Assembly (NCBI RefSeq): GCF_002251735.1
Contig: NZ_NOXS01000024.1
Coordinates: 473-64,472 of the forward strand
Reading direction: 5' to 3'
From: Elstera cyanobacteriorum
Lineage (GTDB): Bacteria; Pseudomonadota; Alphaproteobacteria; Elsterales; Elsteraceae
DNA length: 64,000 bases
Position 1 is the stretch's first letter. The number at the start of each line of letters is the position of its first letter. The position numbers and the translations under genes were made by a program. Of this stretch, positions 25,023-33,415 are shown in pieces. Under the pieces are notes generated by a model that was not told where the DNA came from, did not search any database, and saw nothing but the letters and a program-made list of their open reading frames with translations.

Positions 25023-25802
25023 ATGGCTTTTGAAACGATCCTGACCGAAACGCGCGGCCCGGTGGGGCTGATCACGCTGAACCGTCCGAAGGCGCTGAAT
25101 GCCCTGTCGAAGCAGCTTGTGACCGAGTTGGCCGCCGCGCTCGATGCTTTCGAGACGGATGACGCGATCGGCTGCATCGTCATCACCGGGTCGGAGCGCG
25201 CCTTTGCTGCCGGGGCCGATATTAAGGAAATGAAGGATAAAACCTTCGTCGAAGCCTTTTTGCAGAATTTCATCGGCCCCAATGATTGGGAGCGGGTGAC
25301 CCATACCCGCAAGCCAGTGATTGCGGCGGTGGCGGGCTATGCCCTCGGCGGCGGCTGCGAGCTGGCGATGATGTGCGATTTCATCCTGGCGGGGGACAAT
25401 GCCCGCTTCGGTCAGCCGGAAATCACCATCGGCACGATCCCCGGGTCGGGCGGCACGCAGCGCCTAACCCGCTTCGTCGGCAAGTCGAAGGCAATGGAAA
25501 TGTGCCTGACCGGGCGACAGATGGACGCAGCGGAGGCCGAGCGCGCCGGTCTCGTCTCGCGCATCATCCCTGTGGCCGATTTGGTCGAGGAAGCCGTGAA
25601 AGTCGCGACCCAGATCGCCAACCTATCGCGCCCCGTGGTGCTGATGGCCAAGGAAGCCGTGAATCGCGCCTATGAAACCACGCTGGCGGAAGGCGTGAAG
25701 TTCGAACGCCGTCTGTTCCACAGCAGCTTTGCGCTAGAGGACCAGAAGGAAGGCATGAACGCTTTCGCCGAAAAGCGCCCGCCCAACTTTAAGCACCGCT
25801 GA
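25023..25802 (+). CDS. Enoyl-CoA hydratase
   Basis: A 259-residue crotonase-fold enzyme hydrating trans-2-enoyl-CoA in fatty acid oxidation. The oxyanion hole segment AAGADIKEM (about residue 62) is present. Both catalytic Glu regions are present ([11 protein letters not shown] and [20 protein letters not shown]). A GGGGGAG ribosome site precedes the ATG. The position between the small exported protein and rpsT is common in related alphaproteobacteria. Confidence 0.93.
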   Translation: MAFETILTETRGPVGLITLNRPKALNALSKQLVTELAAALDAFETDDAIGCIVITGSERAFAAGADIKEMKDKTFVEAFLQNFIGPNDWERVTHTRKPVIAAVAGYALGGGCELAMMCDFILAGDNARFGQPEITIGTIPGSGGTQRLTRFVGKSKAMEMCLTGRQMDAAEAERAGLVSRIIPVADLVEEAVKVATQIANLSRPVVLMAKEAVNRAYETTLAEGVKFERRLFHSSFALEDQKEGMNAFAEKRPPNFKHR

Positions 25803-25917
25803 TTCGCCGCTGGGGCGGAAGTCTTTCAGGTCTGTGACAGACTGCGCTTGACTCTGCCCCAGTCACCCGGTACAAGCACGCCTCTGTTTTGGCCCGTAGA
25901 AATGAGTTTCGAGAGCA

Positions 25918-26187
25918 ATGGCTCACCATCTGTCCGCTAAGAAGCGTATCCGCCAGACCGAACGCCGCACCGCCGTCAACAAGGCGCGTGTGAGCCGGAT
26001 CCGCACCTTCGTGAAGAAGGTGGAGCTTGCCATCGCCGGTGGCAGCTATGATGAAGCCCGCAGCGCCTTCCTGGCTGCCCAGCCGGAAATGGACCGGGGC
26101 GTCAGCAAGGGCGTCCTGCATCGCAACGCCGTGGCGCGCAAACTGTCGCGTTTGTCGGCCCGCGTGAAGGCCCTGAAGGCCGCCTAA
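25918..26187 (+). CDS. rpsT: 30S ribosomal protein S20
   Basis: An 89-residue basic protein starting [17 protein letters not shown] and ending in [19 protein letters not shown], the standard S20 signature, which binds 16S rRNA in the small subunit. It has its own leader (115 bases after the hydratase) and a strong terminator downstream. Confidence 0.97.
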   Translation: MAHHLSAKKRIRQTERRTAVNKARVSRIRTFVKKVELAIAGGSYDEARSAFLAAQPEMDRGVSKGVLHRNAVARKLSRLSARVKALKAA

Positions 26188-26278
26188 GGCTTTCCCGACC
26201 CTTTCGGTCGGATCTCAGGGAAAGCGGCAGGGCTTCGCCAAACGGTCGCGCTTCTATTGAGATAAATGCTTGAAAAAT

Positions 26279-26318
26279 GCCTGACCCGAGTTTGTTCGGG
26301 CCGGGCTTTTTCTTTTTT
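26279..26318 (+). terminator. Rho-independent terminator after rpsT
   Basis: A two-part stem (GCCTG/CGGGC outer with one G-T pair, CCCGA/TCGGG inner) is followed by a 12-base T-rich tract (TTTTTCTTTTTT). A second inverted repeat, GCTTTCCC/GGGAAAGC enclosing CCGACC/GGTCGG, lies upstream at about 26189-26226. Confidence 0.85.
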
Positions 26319-26725
26319 AGGGTGGTTTATTGTTTCGATCGGCGCTGTGAGGTCTGTCAGGCAATCCTTTTGGATTATCGGGCATCTGTGACCTTACCGC
26401 GACAGTCGGATGACAGACCTATGTTCCCGCTAAGATCACCTTGCCAACGGCCCCCGCTCACGCCTACAGTAATCCCGATGATTCGTGCGATGGTTTCAGG
26501 GTGAAAACCCCAGAAAACAGCGGGTCAACGGCGTGAGATGAAACAATTCGTCAAGGCATCTTGACTCCGATTCTAGACCATAGAAGCGAAGATATTCACC
26601 ATGAAACGCCGAATAATCCAACATTGGTTATTATTGTTTCAGCGCGGCTGACGCATTCAACTATTGTTGATAGTTCGGACTAATTGGTAATCCCTTCTTA
26701 ATTCTCAGGTCTGTCGATCTTAGCA
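26319..26725. other. Leader region of dnaA, no gene found
   Basis: About 400 bases without a credible gene. The last 150 bases are clearly AT-rich. I looked for an origin signature but see no good TTATCCACA-type DnaA boxes on either strand, so I do not call oriC here. It probably holds the dnaA promoter and a long leader. Confidence 0.5.
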
Positions 26726-28204
26726 ATGCCCCCTTCCGCCGGAATTTCCCCCATCCCCCATACCACCGACGAGTTTGCCGGGCTGCCATCGGCCTTGGCC
26801 GAGTGCTGGGACCGCGTTCGCAGCCGTTTGGTGGCGGAAGTGGGGGAGGCGGCGTTCAAAAGCTGGCTGGCGCCGCTGGCCGTGCAGGATGTGACCGATG
26901 GCGCCGTGCGCCTATCGCTGCCGACCCGTTTCATGCGCGACTGGGTGGCAACCCATTACGTTGACCGAGTGCGCCGGGTTTTGGGCGAAGAAATGCCCGA
27001 CCTGCGCTCGCTTGATCTCGTCGTGGCGCCGAAGCTGAAGCCGGTTGCCGGTCCTGCTCCGGTGGTCCGCGCTGACCCCGTGCCGCTGACCCTGCCCCCT
27101 GCCGCCAATCGAATCGAAGCGCCCGCCCGGCCAGCGATCCGGGCGGAAGCGGTGGAGGCCGATCCGCTGTCGCCCGATCAAGTCTCGGTGCCGCTCGACC
27201 CGCGCCTGACGTTTGAAACCTTCGTTGTCGGCAAGCCGAACGAACTGGCGTTTGCGGCCGCCCGCCGGGTGGCAGAAAGCGCCGCTGTATCGTTTAACCC
27301 GCTATTCCTCTACGGCGGTGTCGGCCTCGGCAAGACCCATCTGATGAATGCCATCGCGTGGCACATTCGCCAGCGCGACCCGTCCCGCCGGGTGATTTAC
27401 CTGTCGGCGGAAAAATTCATGTATCAGTTCATCCGGGCGCTGCGGTTTAAGGATACGGTCGCGTTCAAGGATCAATTCCGCTCGGTCGATGTGCTGATGA
27501 TCGATGATGTGCAGTTCATCAGCGGCAAGGATTCGACCCAGGAAGAATTTTTTCACACCTTCAACGCCCTGGTCGATCAGAACCGGCAGGTGATCGTTTC
27601 CGCCGATAAATCCCCCTCCGATCTCGAAGGGCTGGAAGAGCGGCTACGCTCGCGCCTCGGGTGGGGGCTGGTTGCCGATATTCATCCGACGACGTACGAG
27701 CTGCGCCTCGGTATTCTTGCCTCGAAGGCGGAGCAGCTTGGCACGCCGGTGCCGGAAAAGGTGATGGAGTTTCTGGCCCATAAGATCGCCTCCAACGTTC
27801 GCGAGTTGGAAGGGGCGCTCAATCGCCTTGTGGCGCACGCGCAGCTCGTTGGGCGGGCGATTACGCTGGAGACCGCGCAGGACGTTTTGCACGACCTGAT
27901 TCGCGCCCACGACCGCCGGGTGACGGTGGAGGAAATTCAAAAGCGCGTGGCGGAACATTATACGATCCGCGTTGCCGATATGTCGTCGGCCCGCCGGGCG
28001 CGTCAGGTCGCCCGCCCGCGCCAAGTGGCCATGTATCTCTCGAAAGCGCTAACGTCGAAATCCTTGCCGGAAATTGGCCGGAAGTTCGGCGGGCGCGACC
28101 ATACGACCGTGATGCATGCCGTCCGCAAGATCGAAGAGCTGACGGCCACCGATGCCGCCTTGGCGGAAGATATCGAACTCTTGCGCCGCATGCTGGAAAG
28201 CTGA
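26726..28204 (+). CDS. dnaA: Chromosomal replication initiator protein DnaA
   Basis: A 492-residue AAA+ initiator that melts the origin and loads the helicase. Domain I (about 20-95; CWDRVRSRL, FKSWLAPL), a Pro/Ala-rich linker (about 105-155), the AAA+ core with Walker A GGVGLGKTHL (197-206) and Walker B LMIDDVQFI, and the domain IV DNA-binding signature GGRDHTTVMHAVRKI near the end are all present. The ribosome site before the ATG is poor. A short CGGGGG/CCCCCG hairpin (28212-28227) follows the stop. Confidence 0.97.
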   Translation: MPPSAGISPIPHTTDEFAGLPSALAECWDRVRSRLVAEVGEAAFKSWLAPLAVQDVTDGAVRLSLPTRFMRDWVATHYVDRVRRVLGEEMPDLRSLDLVVAPKLKPVAGPAPVVRADPVPLTLPPAANRIEAPARPAIRAEAVEADPLSPDQVSVPLDPRLTFETFVVGKPNELAFAAARRVAESAAVSFNPLFLYGGVGLGKTHLMNAIAWHIRQRDPSRRVIYLSAEKFMYQFIRALRFKDTVAFKDQFRSVDVLMIDDVQFISGKDSTQEEFFHTFNALVDQNRQVIVSADKSPSDLEGLEERLRSRLGWGLVADIHPTTYELRLGILASKAEQLGTPVPEKVMEFLAHKIASNVRELEGALNRLVAHAQLVGRAITLETAQDVLHDLIRAHDRRVTVEEIQKRVAEHYTIRVADMSSARRARQVARPRQVAMYLSKALTSKSLPEIGRKFGGRDHTTVMHAVRKIEELTATDAALAEDIELLRRMLES

Positions 28205-28237
28205 GGCGTCCCGGGGGCTATCCCCCGCAGGAAAGGC

Positions 28238-28266
28238 TTGATCCTATCCCGCGACCCCGCTAATTT
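28238..28266 (+). promoter_or_regulatory. Probable promoter of tRNA-Gln
   Basis: TTGATC (28238-28243) and TAATTT (28261-28266) are separated by exactly 17 bases and end 15 bases before the tRNA, so the leader would be very short. Confidence 0.55.
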
Positions 28267-28281
28267 CCCCCAGCTTATCGA

Positions 28282-28356
28282 TGGGACGTCGCCAAGCGGT
28301 AAGGCACCGGATTTTGATTCCGGCATTCGGAGGTTCGATCCCTCCCGTCCCAGCCA
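28282..28356 (+). tRNA. tRNA-Gln (anticodon TTG)
   Basis: A complete 75-base cloverleaf. The acceptor TGGGACG/CGTCCCA has an encoded CCA (28354-28356), the anticodon stem CCGGA/TCCGG encloses TTTTGAT (anticodon TTG), and the T-loop is TTCGATC. It reads CAA glutamine codons. Confidence 0.96.
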
Positions 28357-28368
28357 AGCTCTTGCCCT

Positions 28369-28707
28369 CTATTGGGGGCGCAAGACGTAGCTTTGCAGCA
28401 GATCGAAAGCCGCATTACTCAAGCGATGAAAGCGAAAGCGCGCCGGGGCAGACCGATGGCCGGGCGTGACCAGTTGGGCGACAAAAGTGCCCAGCACCCG
28501 ATCATCCTCATCCAGAAGCGCCCCATCGAAGAATTGTCCGACGGCGGCGGCGGACCAAAAGCCTGACGCGCGAAACCCGCCGAGGCTCCAATCCTCCGTG
28601 TCGCATCGGCGTCCGCCGAGGTTGAGGTGAAGAACCGGGTCGCGGTAGCGTTTGTCGTGGCGCTGGTAAGGGCCGCGTGCCGGGCTGCTGCGGTGGAGTG
28701 TGGTCAT
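28369..28707 (-). CDS. PilZ-domain protein
   Basis: A 112-residue, single-domain protein. Both cyclic-di-GMP contacts of PilZ are visible: an RxxxR motif (Arg16-His-Asp-Lys-Arg20) and DxSxxG (Asp39-Trp-Ser-Leu-Gly-Gly44). Beta strands follow to the C-terminus. It probably acts as a small c-di-GMP-responsive adaptor; its partner is unknown. A strong ribosome site (AGGAGGGAGG) precedes the ATG. It converges on tRNA-Gln. Confidence 0.78.
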   Translation of the reverse strand: MTTLHRSSPARGPYQRHDKRYRDPVLHLNLGGRRCDTEDWSLGGFRASGFWSAAAVGQFFDGALLDEDDRVLGTFVAQLVTPGHRSAPARFRFHRLSNAAFDLLQSYVLRPQ

Positions 28708-28869
28708 GATGAGCCTCCCTCCTGATCGTTAGGGGCACCGTTCGGCGATGAGCGGCTGTCCCCTCCTCAAGGATATAGGACGTCTGTGAGCGGATTGGGA
28801 GGGGGCGACCGACCCGTCAATCGCGATTGGCCCTGTGCAACAGGTTTGGTCAACTGAAGACGGTGCCCC

Positions 28870-29763
28870 TTACGGGCGCGGCCGGGTCTCCAGGCGGATT
28901 TCCGCCAACAGCCACCGGCGAAAGCGGACCAAAGCCGGTTCGTCCCAGCGGTCGCGGCGGGTGATGAAGACGTAAGGTTCTAGCGCGACATTGGTTGTAC
29001 CGATTTCCACAAGACGTCCGGCCGCAACATCCTCGCCGCAGATCAAATCATTCCCCAGCGCGACGCCTTGGCCGTGCTTGGCGGCTTCCAGCGCCATATG
29101 GGCGTGCCACAGGCGGGGGCCTTTCAGCGGTTCGGGCGCGGGGATGCCGATCTTGCGGAACCAGCGCCGCCATTGCTCGTGGCTATCTTCGTGCAGCAAC
29201 GAGGCGCCGCCTAAGTGCTCCGGCCTCGTCACGTCGGGATGGGCAGCGCCCCAGCCGGGGCTGGCGACGGGGAAAACGCGCGGCGTCGCGATATGGGTGT
29301 AGCGCAATTCCGCCTCGGTCGGGGTGCCATAGAGGATTTCGGCATCGGCATGGAAGCCGATCAGATTGGCGCGCTCCTCGCTGGGGCGGACGGCGATATC
29401 GATATTGGGGTTGCGGCGCTGAAAATCCGGCAGGCGCGGGGTAAGCCAGCGCAGGGCGAAACCGGGCAGGGAGGCAATGGTCAGCGGCCGGGTTTGCTTG
29501 GTTTCTTGGAGCTTCACCGTCGCCTGGGTGATCTGGCCGAGGGCGGCGGAAAGGGCGGCGGCATACTCCGCCCCGGCTTCGGTCAGCACCACCCCCTGGC
29601 GGGACGTATAGAGTAGCGGTACGTCGAGGTTTTCCTGAAGCCCCCGGACATGGCGGCTAACGACCGTGTGATCGACCCCGAGTTCCTTCGCGGCTTTGCG
29701 CAGGCTCTTGTGACGGGCGACGGCCTCGAAGGCGCGCAGAGCAGTGAGGGACGGCAAAAACAT
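28870..29763 (-). CDS. LysR-family regulator, GcvA-like
   Basis: A 297-residue transcription regulator. The helix-turn-helix (about 5-65) contains ALRAFEAVARHKSLRKAAKELGV-type sequence and VSRHVRGLQ; the rest is a periplasmic-binding-like effector domain, with the GcvA-type HEDSHEQWRRWF segment. Start at 29763 gives the normal LysR N-terminus; an upstream TTG (29814) is in frame but unlikely. It lies just downstream of gabT-gabD on the same strand and is a candidate regulator of that operon. Confidence 0.88.
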   Translation of the reverse strand: MFLPSLTALRAFEAVARHKSLRKAAKELGVDHTVVSRHVRGLQENLDVPLLYTSRQGVVLTEAGAEYAAALSAALGQITQATVKLQETKQTRPLTIASLPGFALRWLTPRLPDFQRRNPNIDIAVRPSEERANLIGFHADAEILYGTPTEAELRYTHIATPRVFPVASPGWGAAHPDVTRPEHLGGASLLHEDSHEQWRRWFRKIGIPAPEPLKGPRLWHAHMALEAAKHGQGVALGNDLICGEDVAAGRLVEIGTTNVALEPYVFITRRDRWDEPALVRFRRWLLAEIRLETRPRP

Positions 29764-29793
29764 GGGGCGGCCCGGGAATTCCTGAACCGCCCC
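29764..29793 (-). other. Hairpin abutting the LysR gene start codon
   Basis: Seven-base arms GGGGCGG/CCGCCCC close a 16-base loop and end directly before the ATG, with no free Shine-Dalgarno sequence. It could limit translation initiation of the regulator or act as a weak end of the gabTD transcript. Confidence 0.45.
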
Positions 29794-29837
29794 AGTGTGG
29801 AAGGCCACGGGCAAAAAAGCTAGCGTGGTTAGGGGGT

Positions 29838-31301
29838 TTAGGCGCTCATGGCGAGGTACTTGATTTCAAGATAGTCATTCAGCCCGTATTTCGACCCTTC
29901 GCGCCCGGTGCCGCTGGCCTTGATGCCGCCGAAGGGGGCGACTTCGGTGGAAATCATGCCGTCGTTGATGCCGACCATGCCGTATTCCAAGGCTTCGGCG
30001 ACGCGCCAGACGCGCCCCAGGTCGCGGGCATAGAAATAGGCGGCGAGGCCGTATTCGGTATCATTCGCCATCGCAATCGCGTCGGCTTCCGTTTCGAAAC
30101 GGAACAGCGGCGCAACCGGGCCGAAGACTTCTTCCTTGGCGATGCGGGCGGTGGTGGGTACATCGGCCACCAAGGTCGGTTCGAAGAACAGCCCACCCAA
30201 GGCGTGCGGCGTGCCGCCGGTGACGATGCGCCCGCCTTTCGCAACGGCATCGGCCAGAAGGCTTTCGACCTTATTGACCGCCACCTGATTGATCAGCGGC
30301 CCCTGCGTAACGCCTGCCGTCAGCCCGTCGCCGACGTTGAGCTTGCGGATGGCTTCGGCGAATTTCTCGGCAAAGGCGTCGTAAACACCGCTCTGCACCA
30401 AAAACCGATTGGCGCAGACGCAGGTTTGGCCGGAGTTGCGGTATTTGGACGCCAAGGCCCCAACCACCGCCGCATCCAGATCGGCGTCGTCGAAGACAAT
30501 AAAGGGCGCATTGCCGCCGAGTTCCAGCGAGACCTTCTTCACCCCCTCGGCGCATTGGGCCATCAGCAGTTGGCCGACGCGGGTGGAGCCGGTGAAGGAG
30601 ATTTTCCGCACGATAGGATTGCCGGTCAGTTCCTGCCCAATGCGGGCGGGATCGCCGGTGACGATATTCAGCACCCCGGCGGGGATGCCCGCTTCCTCCG
30701 CCAGCACGGCTAGCGCCAGGGCCGACAGCGGCGTTGCCTCCGCCGGTTTCACCACGGCGGTGCAGCCGACAGCCAGCGCTGGGGCGATCTTGCGGGTGAT
30801 CATCGCATTGGGGAAGTTCCACGGCGTGATCGCGCCGACGACGCCGACCGGCTGCTTCAGCACCAGCAGCCGCGCCCCCGGCTTATGGGCGGGGATCACA
30901 TCGCCATAGGCGCGCTTGCCTTCCTCCGCAAACCATTCGATGAAGGAAGCGCCATAGGCGATTTCCCCGCGCGCTTCCGCCAGCGGCTTGCCTTGTTCGA
31001 GGGTCAGCAGGCGGGCGAGATCCTCCTGGTTCTCCATAATCAGCCGGTACCAGCGCATCAGCAGGGCGGACCGGTCCTTCGCGGTGCGGGCACGCCAAGC
31101 GGGGAGCGCCGCCGCTGCCGCTGCAATCGCTGCGCGGGTTTCCGTCTGTGTCATCAGCGGAACGGTGGCAAGAACGGCCCCCGTGGCGGGATTGGTAACG
31201 TCAAAGCGCTGGCCGTCCGCCGCGTCCGTCCAGGCGCCGTTGATATAGGCATCGCTACGCAGCAGATCGCCGCGCGTCAGGCCGAGGGTAGAAGAGGTCA
31301 T
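29838..31301 (-). CDS. gabD: NAD(P)-dependent succinate-semialdehyde dehydrogenase
   Basis: A 487-residue aldehyde dehydrogenase oxidising succinate semialdehyde to succinate. ITPWNFPNAMITRKIAPAL gives the cofactor-binding segment, LELGGNAPFIVF holds the general-base Glu, and GQTCVCANR the catalytic Cys. PFGGIKASGTGREG near the C-terminus is typical of the GabD subfamily. It sits 11 bases downstream of gabT, completing the GABA shunt to the TCA cycle. Confidence 0.93.
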   Translation of the reverse strand: MTSSTLGLTRGDLLRSDAYINGAWTDAADGQRFDVTNPATGAVLATVPLMTQTETRAAIAAAAAALPAWRARTAKDRSALLMRWYRLIMENQEDLARLLTLEQGKPLAEARGEIAYGASFIEWFAEEGKRAYGDVIPAHKPGARLLVLKQPVGVVGAITPWNFPNAMITRKIAPALAVGCTAVVKPAEATPLSALALAVLAEEAGIPAGVLNIVTGDPARIGQELTGNPIVRKISFTGSTRVGQLLMAQCAEGVKKVSLELGGNAPFIVFDDADLDAAVVGALASKYRNSGQTCVCANRFLVQSGVYDAFAEKFAEAIRKLNVGDGLTAGVTQGPLINQVAVNKVESLLADAVAKGGRIVTGGTPHALGGLFFEPTLVADVPTTARIAKEEVFGPVAPLFRFETEADAIAMANDTEYGLAAYFYARDLGRVWRVAEALEYGMVGINDGMISTEVAPFGGIKASGTGREGSKYGLNDYLEIKYLAMSA

Positions 31302-31312
31302 GCTGCGTCCCC

Positions 31313-32587
31313 TTAAGCGGCCAGGGCGGCTTCGAACCGGTCCAGCCCCTCGGCCAGCACGGCATCGGAAACCGTCAGTGGGACGAGAATGCGCAGCACA
31401 TTGCCGTGGGTGCCGCAGGACAGCAGGATAAGCCCGAGATCAAGGGCGCGCTGCACCACTTTCTGCGTGGTTTCCTTATCCGGCTCCTGCGTGCCCGCCT
31501 TAACAATGTCGACGCCGATCATCGCGCCATAACCGCGCGCATGGGCCAGCGGCACGCGGTCGTTGCGGCGCTGGATGTCGGCGATGCGCTGCAAGATGCG
31601 TTCGCCGATCACATTGGCGCGGTCGCACAGCTTTTCTTCGTCGATCACGTCCAGCACGGCCAGGGCGGCGGCGCAAGCCAGCGGGTTACCGCCATAGGTG
31701 CCGCCGAGGCCGCCTGCTTCCGGCGCATCCATGTATTTCGCGCGGCCAAGTACGCCCGACAGCGGGAAGCCCCCGGCCAGCGATTTCGCCATCGTTACCA
31801 GATCGGGTTCGACGCCGGAATGTTCGATGCCGAACAGTTTGCCGGTGCGGGCGAAGCCGGCCTGGACTTCATCCGAAATCAGCAGAATACCGTGTTCGTC
31901 GCACAGGGCGCGCAGGGCCTGCAAGAGTTCGGTCGGGGCGATCAGGAAACCGCCTTCGCCCTGTACGGGTTCGAGGACGATGGCGGCGATGCGGTCCGGC
32001 CCAATGTCCGCCGCAAACAGGAAGCGTAGGGCTTTCAGCGATTCTTCTACCGTCACGCCATTCTGCGGCGCGGGGAAGGGAACGTGGAACACATCGCCCG
32101 GCAGGCTGCCGAAGTGGCGCTTATAGGGCAGCACCTTGCCGGTCATCGCCATCGTCATCAGCGTGCGCCCGTGGAACCCGCCGGTGAAGCAGACGACGCC
32201 GGGGCGGCCCGTGGCGGCCCGGGCGATCTTCACGGCGTTTTCCAGCGCTTCCGCCCCGGTGGTGAAGAAGGCGGTTTTGGCGGGGCCGGAGAAGGGGGCG
32301 CGGGCGTTCAGTTTTTCCGCCAATTCCACGTAAGGCTCGTAGGCCATGACCTGGAAGGCGGTATGGGTGAAGCGTTCCGACTGGGCGGCAACGGCGGCCA
32401 TCACGCGCGGGTGGCGGTGGCCCGTGTTCAGCACGGCGATGCCGCCGCCGAAATCGACGTAGCGGTTGCCCTCGACGTCCCAGATTTCGGCATTGTCGGC
32501 GCGGTCGGCAAAAACCGGGGTGGCGACGGCAATGCCGCGCGGAACAGCGGCGAGGCGACGGGCGAGAAGCGCAGCATTCGTGGTCAT
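31313..32587 (-). CDS. gabT: 4-aminobutyrate--2-oxoglutarate transaminase
   Basis: A 424-residue PLP enzyme (class III aminotransferase) turning GABA into succinate semialdehyde. The cofactor region is visible: TTGAEALENAVKIARA, GFHGRTLMTMAMTGK, LISDEVQAGFARTGK and the Schiff-base Lys in TMAKSLAGGFPLSG. It lies between the transporter permeases and gabD on one strand; the GABA or putrescine-derived substrate assignment fits that context. Confidence 0.93.
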   Translation of the reverse strand: MTTNAALLARRLAAVPRGIAVATPVFADRADNAEIWDVEGNRYVDFGGGIAVLNTGHRHPRVMAAVAAQSERFTHTAFQVMAYEPYVELAEKLNARAPFSGPAKTAFFTTGAEALENAVKIARAATGRPGVVCFTGGFHGRTLMTMAMTGKVLPYKRHFGSLPGDVFHVPFPAPQNGVTVEESLKALRFLFAADIGPDRIAAIVLEPVQGEGGFLIAPTELLQALRALCDEHGILLISDEVQAGFARTGKLFGIEHSGVEPDLVTMAKSLAGGFPLSGVLGRAKYMDAPEAGGLGGTYGGNPLACAAALAVLDVIDEEKLCDRANVIGERILQRIADIQRRNDRVPLAHARGYGAMIGVDIVKAGTQEPDKETTQKVVQRALDLGLILLSCGTHGNVLRILVPLTVSDAVLAEGLDRFEAALAA

Positions 32588-32617
32588 GGCGTCAGTCTCC
32601 AGGAAGCAATCTTACGG

Positions 32618-33412
32618 TTAAACGGGGGCGGCAGCCTTCATCCGGGCGGCGGTGCGGCGGCGGAGCAGCAGCACGAGCGCGGCGAGGAGCAGGGTGCCGA
32701 GGATGAAGAGGAAGGCGGCGGCGGCAATCGCTGGGCTAATGTTTTCGCGGATGGTGGAGAACATCTGGCGGGCCAGCGTGCGCTGGTTCGGCCCGGCGAC
32801 GAAAAGGGTCAGCACCACTTCGTCGAGCGAGGTGGCGAAGGCGAGCACAGCGCCCGATACGACGCCGGGCGCCGCCAGCGGCAGGGTCACCCTCCAGAAA
32901 ACCGTGACGGGCGGGGCGCCGAGGCTGAGGGCCGCCCGCTCCACGCGCGGGTCGATCCCGGCCAAGGCGCCGCTGACGCTGACCAGCACGAAGGGCACCG
33001 CGACGACGGTATGGGCGACGATCACCCCGAGATAGGTGTTCGAAATCCCCAACCGGGCGAAGAGCAACTGCATCCCCACCCCGAGCACGACGGCGGGCAC
33101 CACCATCGGCAACAGGAAGAGCGTGCGGAACACCCCCGCCAGCGGCAGTTTCCCCCGCAGCCCCAAGGCCGCCAGCGTGCCGAGCCCGGTCGAGAGGAGG
33201 GCGGTGCCGACGCTGATCAACAGCGTATTGCCAATCGACCGGCGCCAAGCGTCGGCGGTCAGCAACTCATCAAACCAGCGCAAGGACGCGCCGGGCAGCG
33301 GGTAGGTGAGGAAGACGGAGGACGTGAAGGCGAGCGGCATGATCGCCAGCAGCGGCGCCAGTAGGAAGAGGACCGCAAGGCCGCCGAAGGCCAGTTTCAG
33401 GGCGTTCAGCAT
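32618..33412 (-). CDS. ABC transporter permease, PotC-like
   Basis: A 264-residue inner-membrane permease with about six hydrophobic segments and the EAA loop (ERAALSLGAPPVTVFWRVTLPL). It belongs to the polyamine/spermidine-type (PotC, YdcV) group. It starts 3 bases after the stop of the other permease gene. Confidence 0.9.
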   Translation of the reverse strand: MLNALKLAFGGLAVLFLLAPLLAIMPLAFTSSVFLTYPLPGASLRWFDELLTADAWRRSIGNTLLISVGTALLSTGLGTLAALGLRGKLPLAGVFRTLFLLPMVVPAVVLGVGMQLLFARLGISNTYLGVIVAHTVVAVPFVLVSVSGALAGIDPRVERAALSLGAPPVTVFWRVTLPLAAPGVVSGAVLAFATSLDEVVLTLFVAGPNQRTLARQMFSTIRENISPAIAAAAFLFILGTLLLAALVLLLRRRTAARMKAAAPV

Positions 33413-33415
33413 GGC

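Noticed and set aside
26277-26504. 75-codon open frame between rpsT and dnaA
   Set aside because: Its first codons lie in the rpsT terminator hairpin and T-run, and it has no ribosome site or similarity.
26319-26725. Replication origin upstream of dnaA
   Set aside because: No clear DnaA boxes; AT-richness alone is not enough.
32084-33364. 426-codon plus-strand open frame opposite gabT and a permease gene
   Set aside because: Antisense shadow with low-complexity Gly/Glu/Gln-rich composition.
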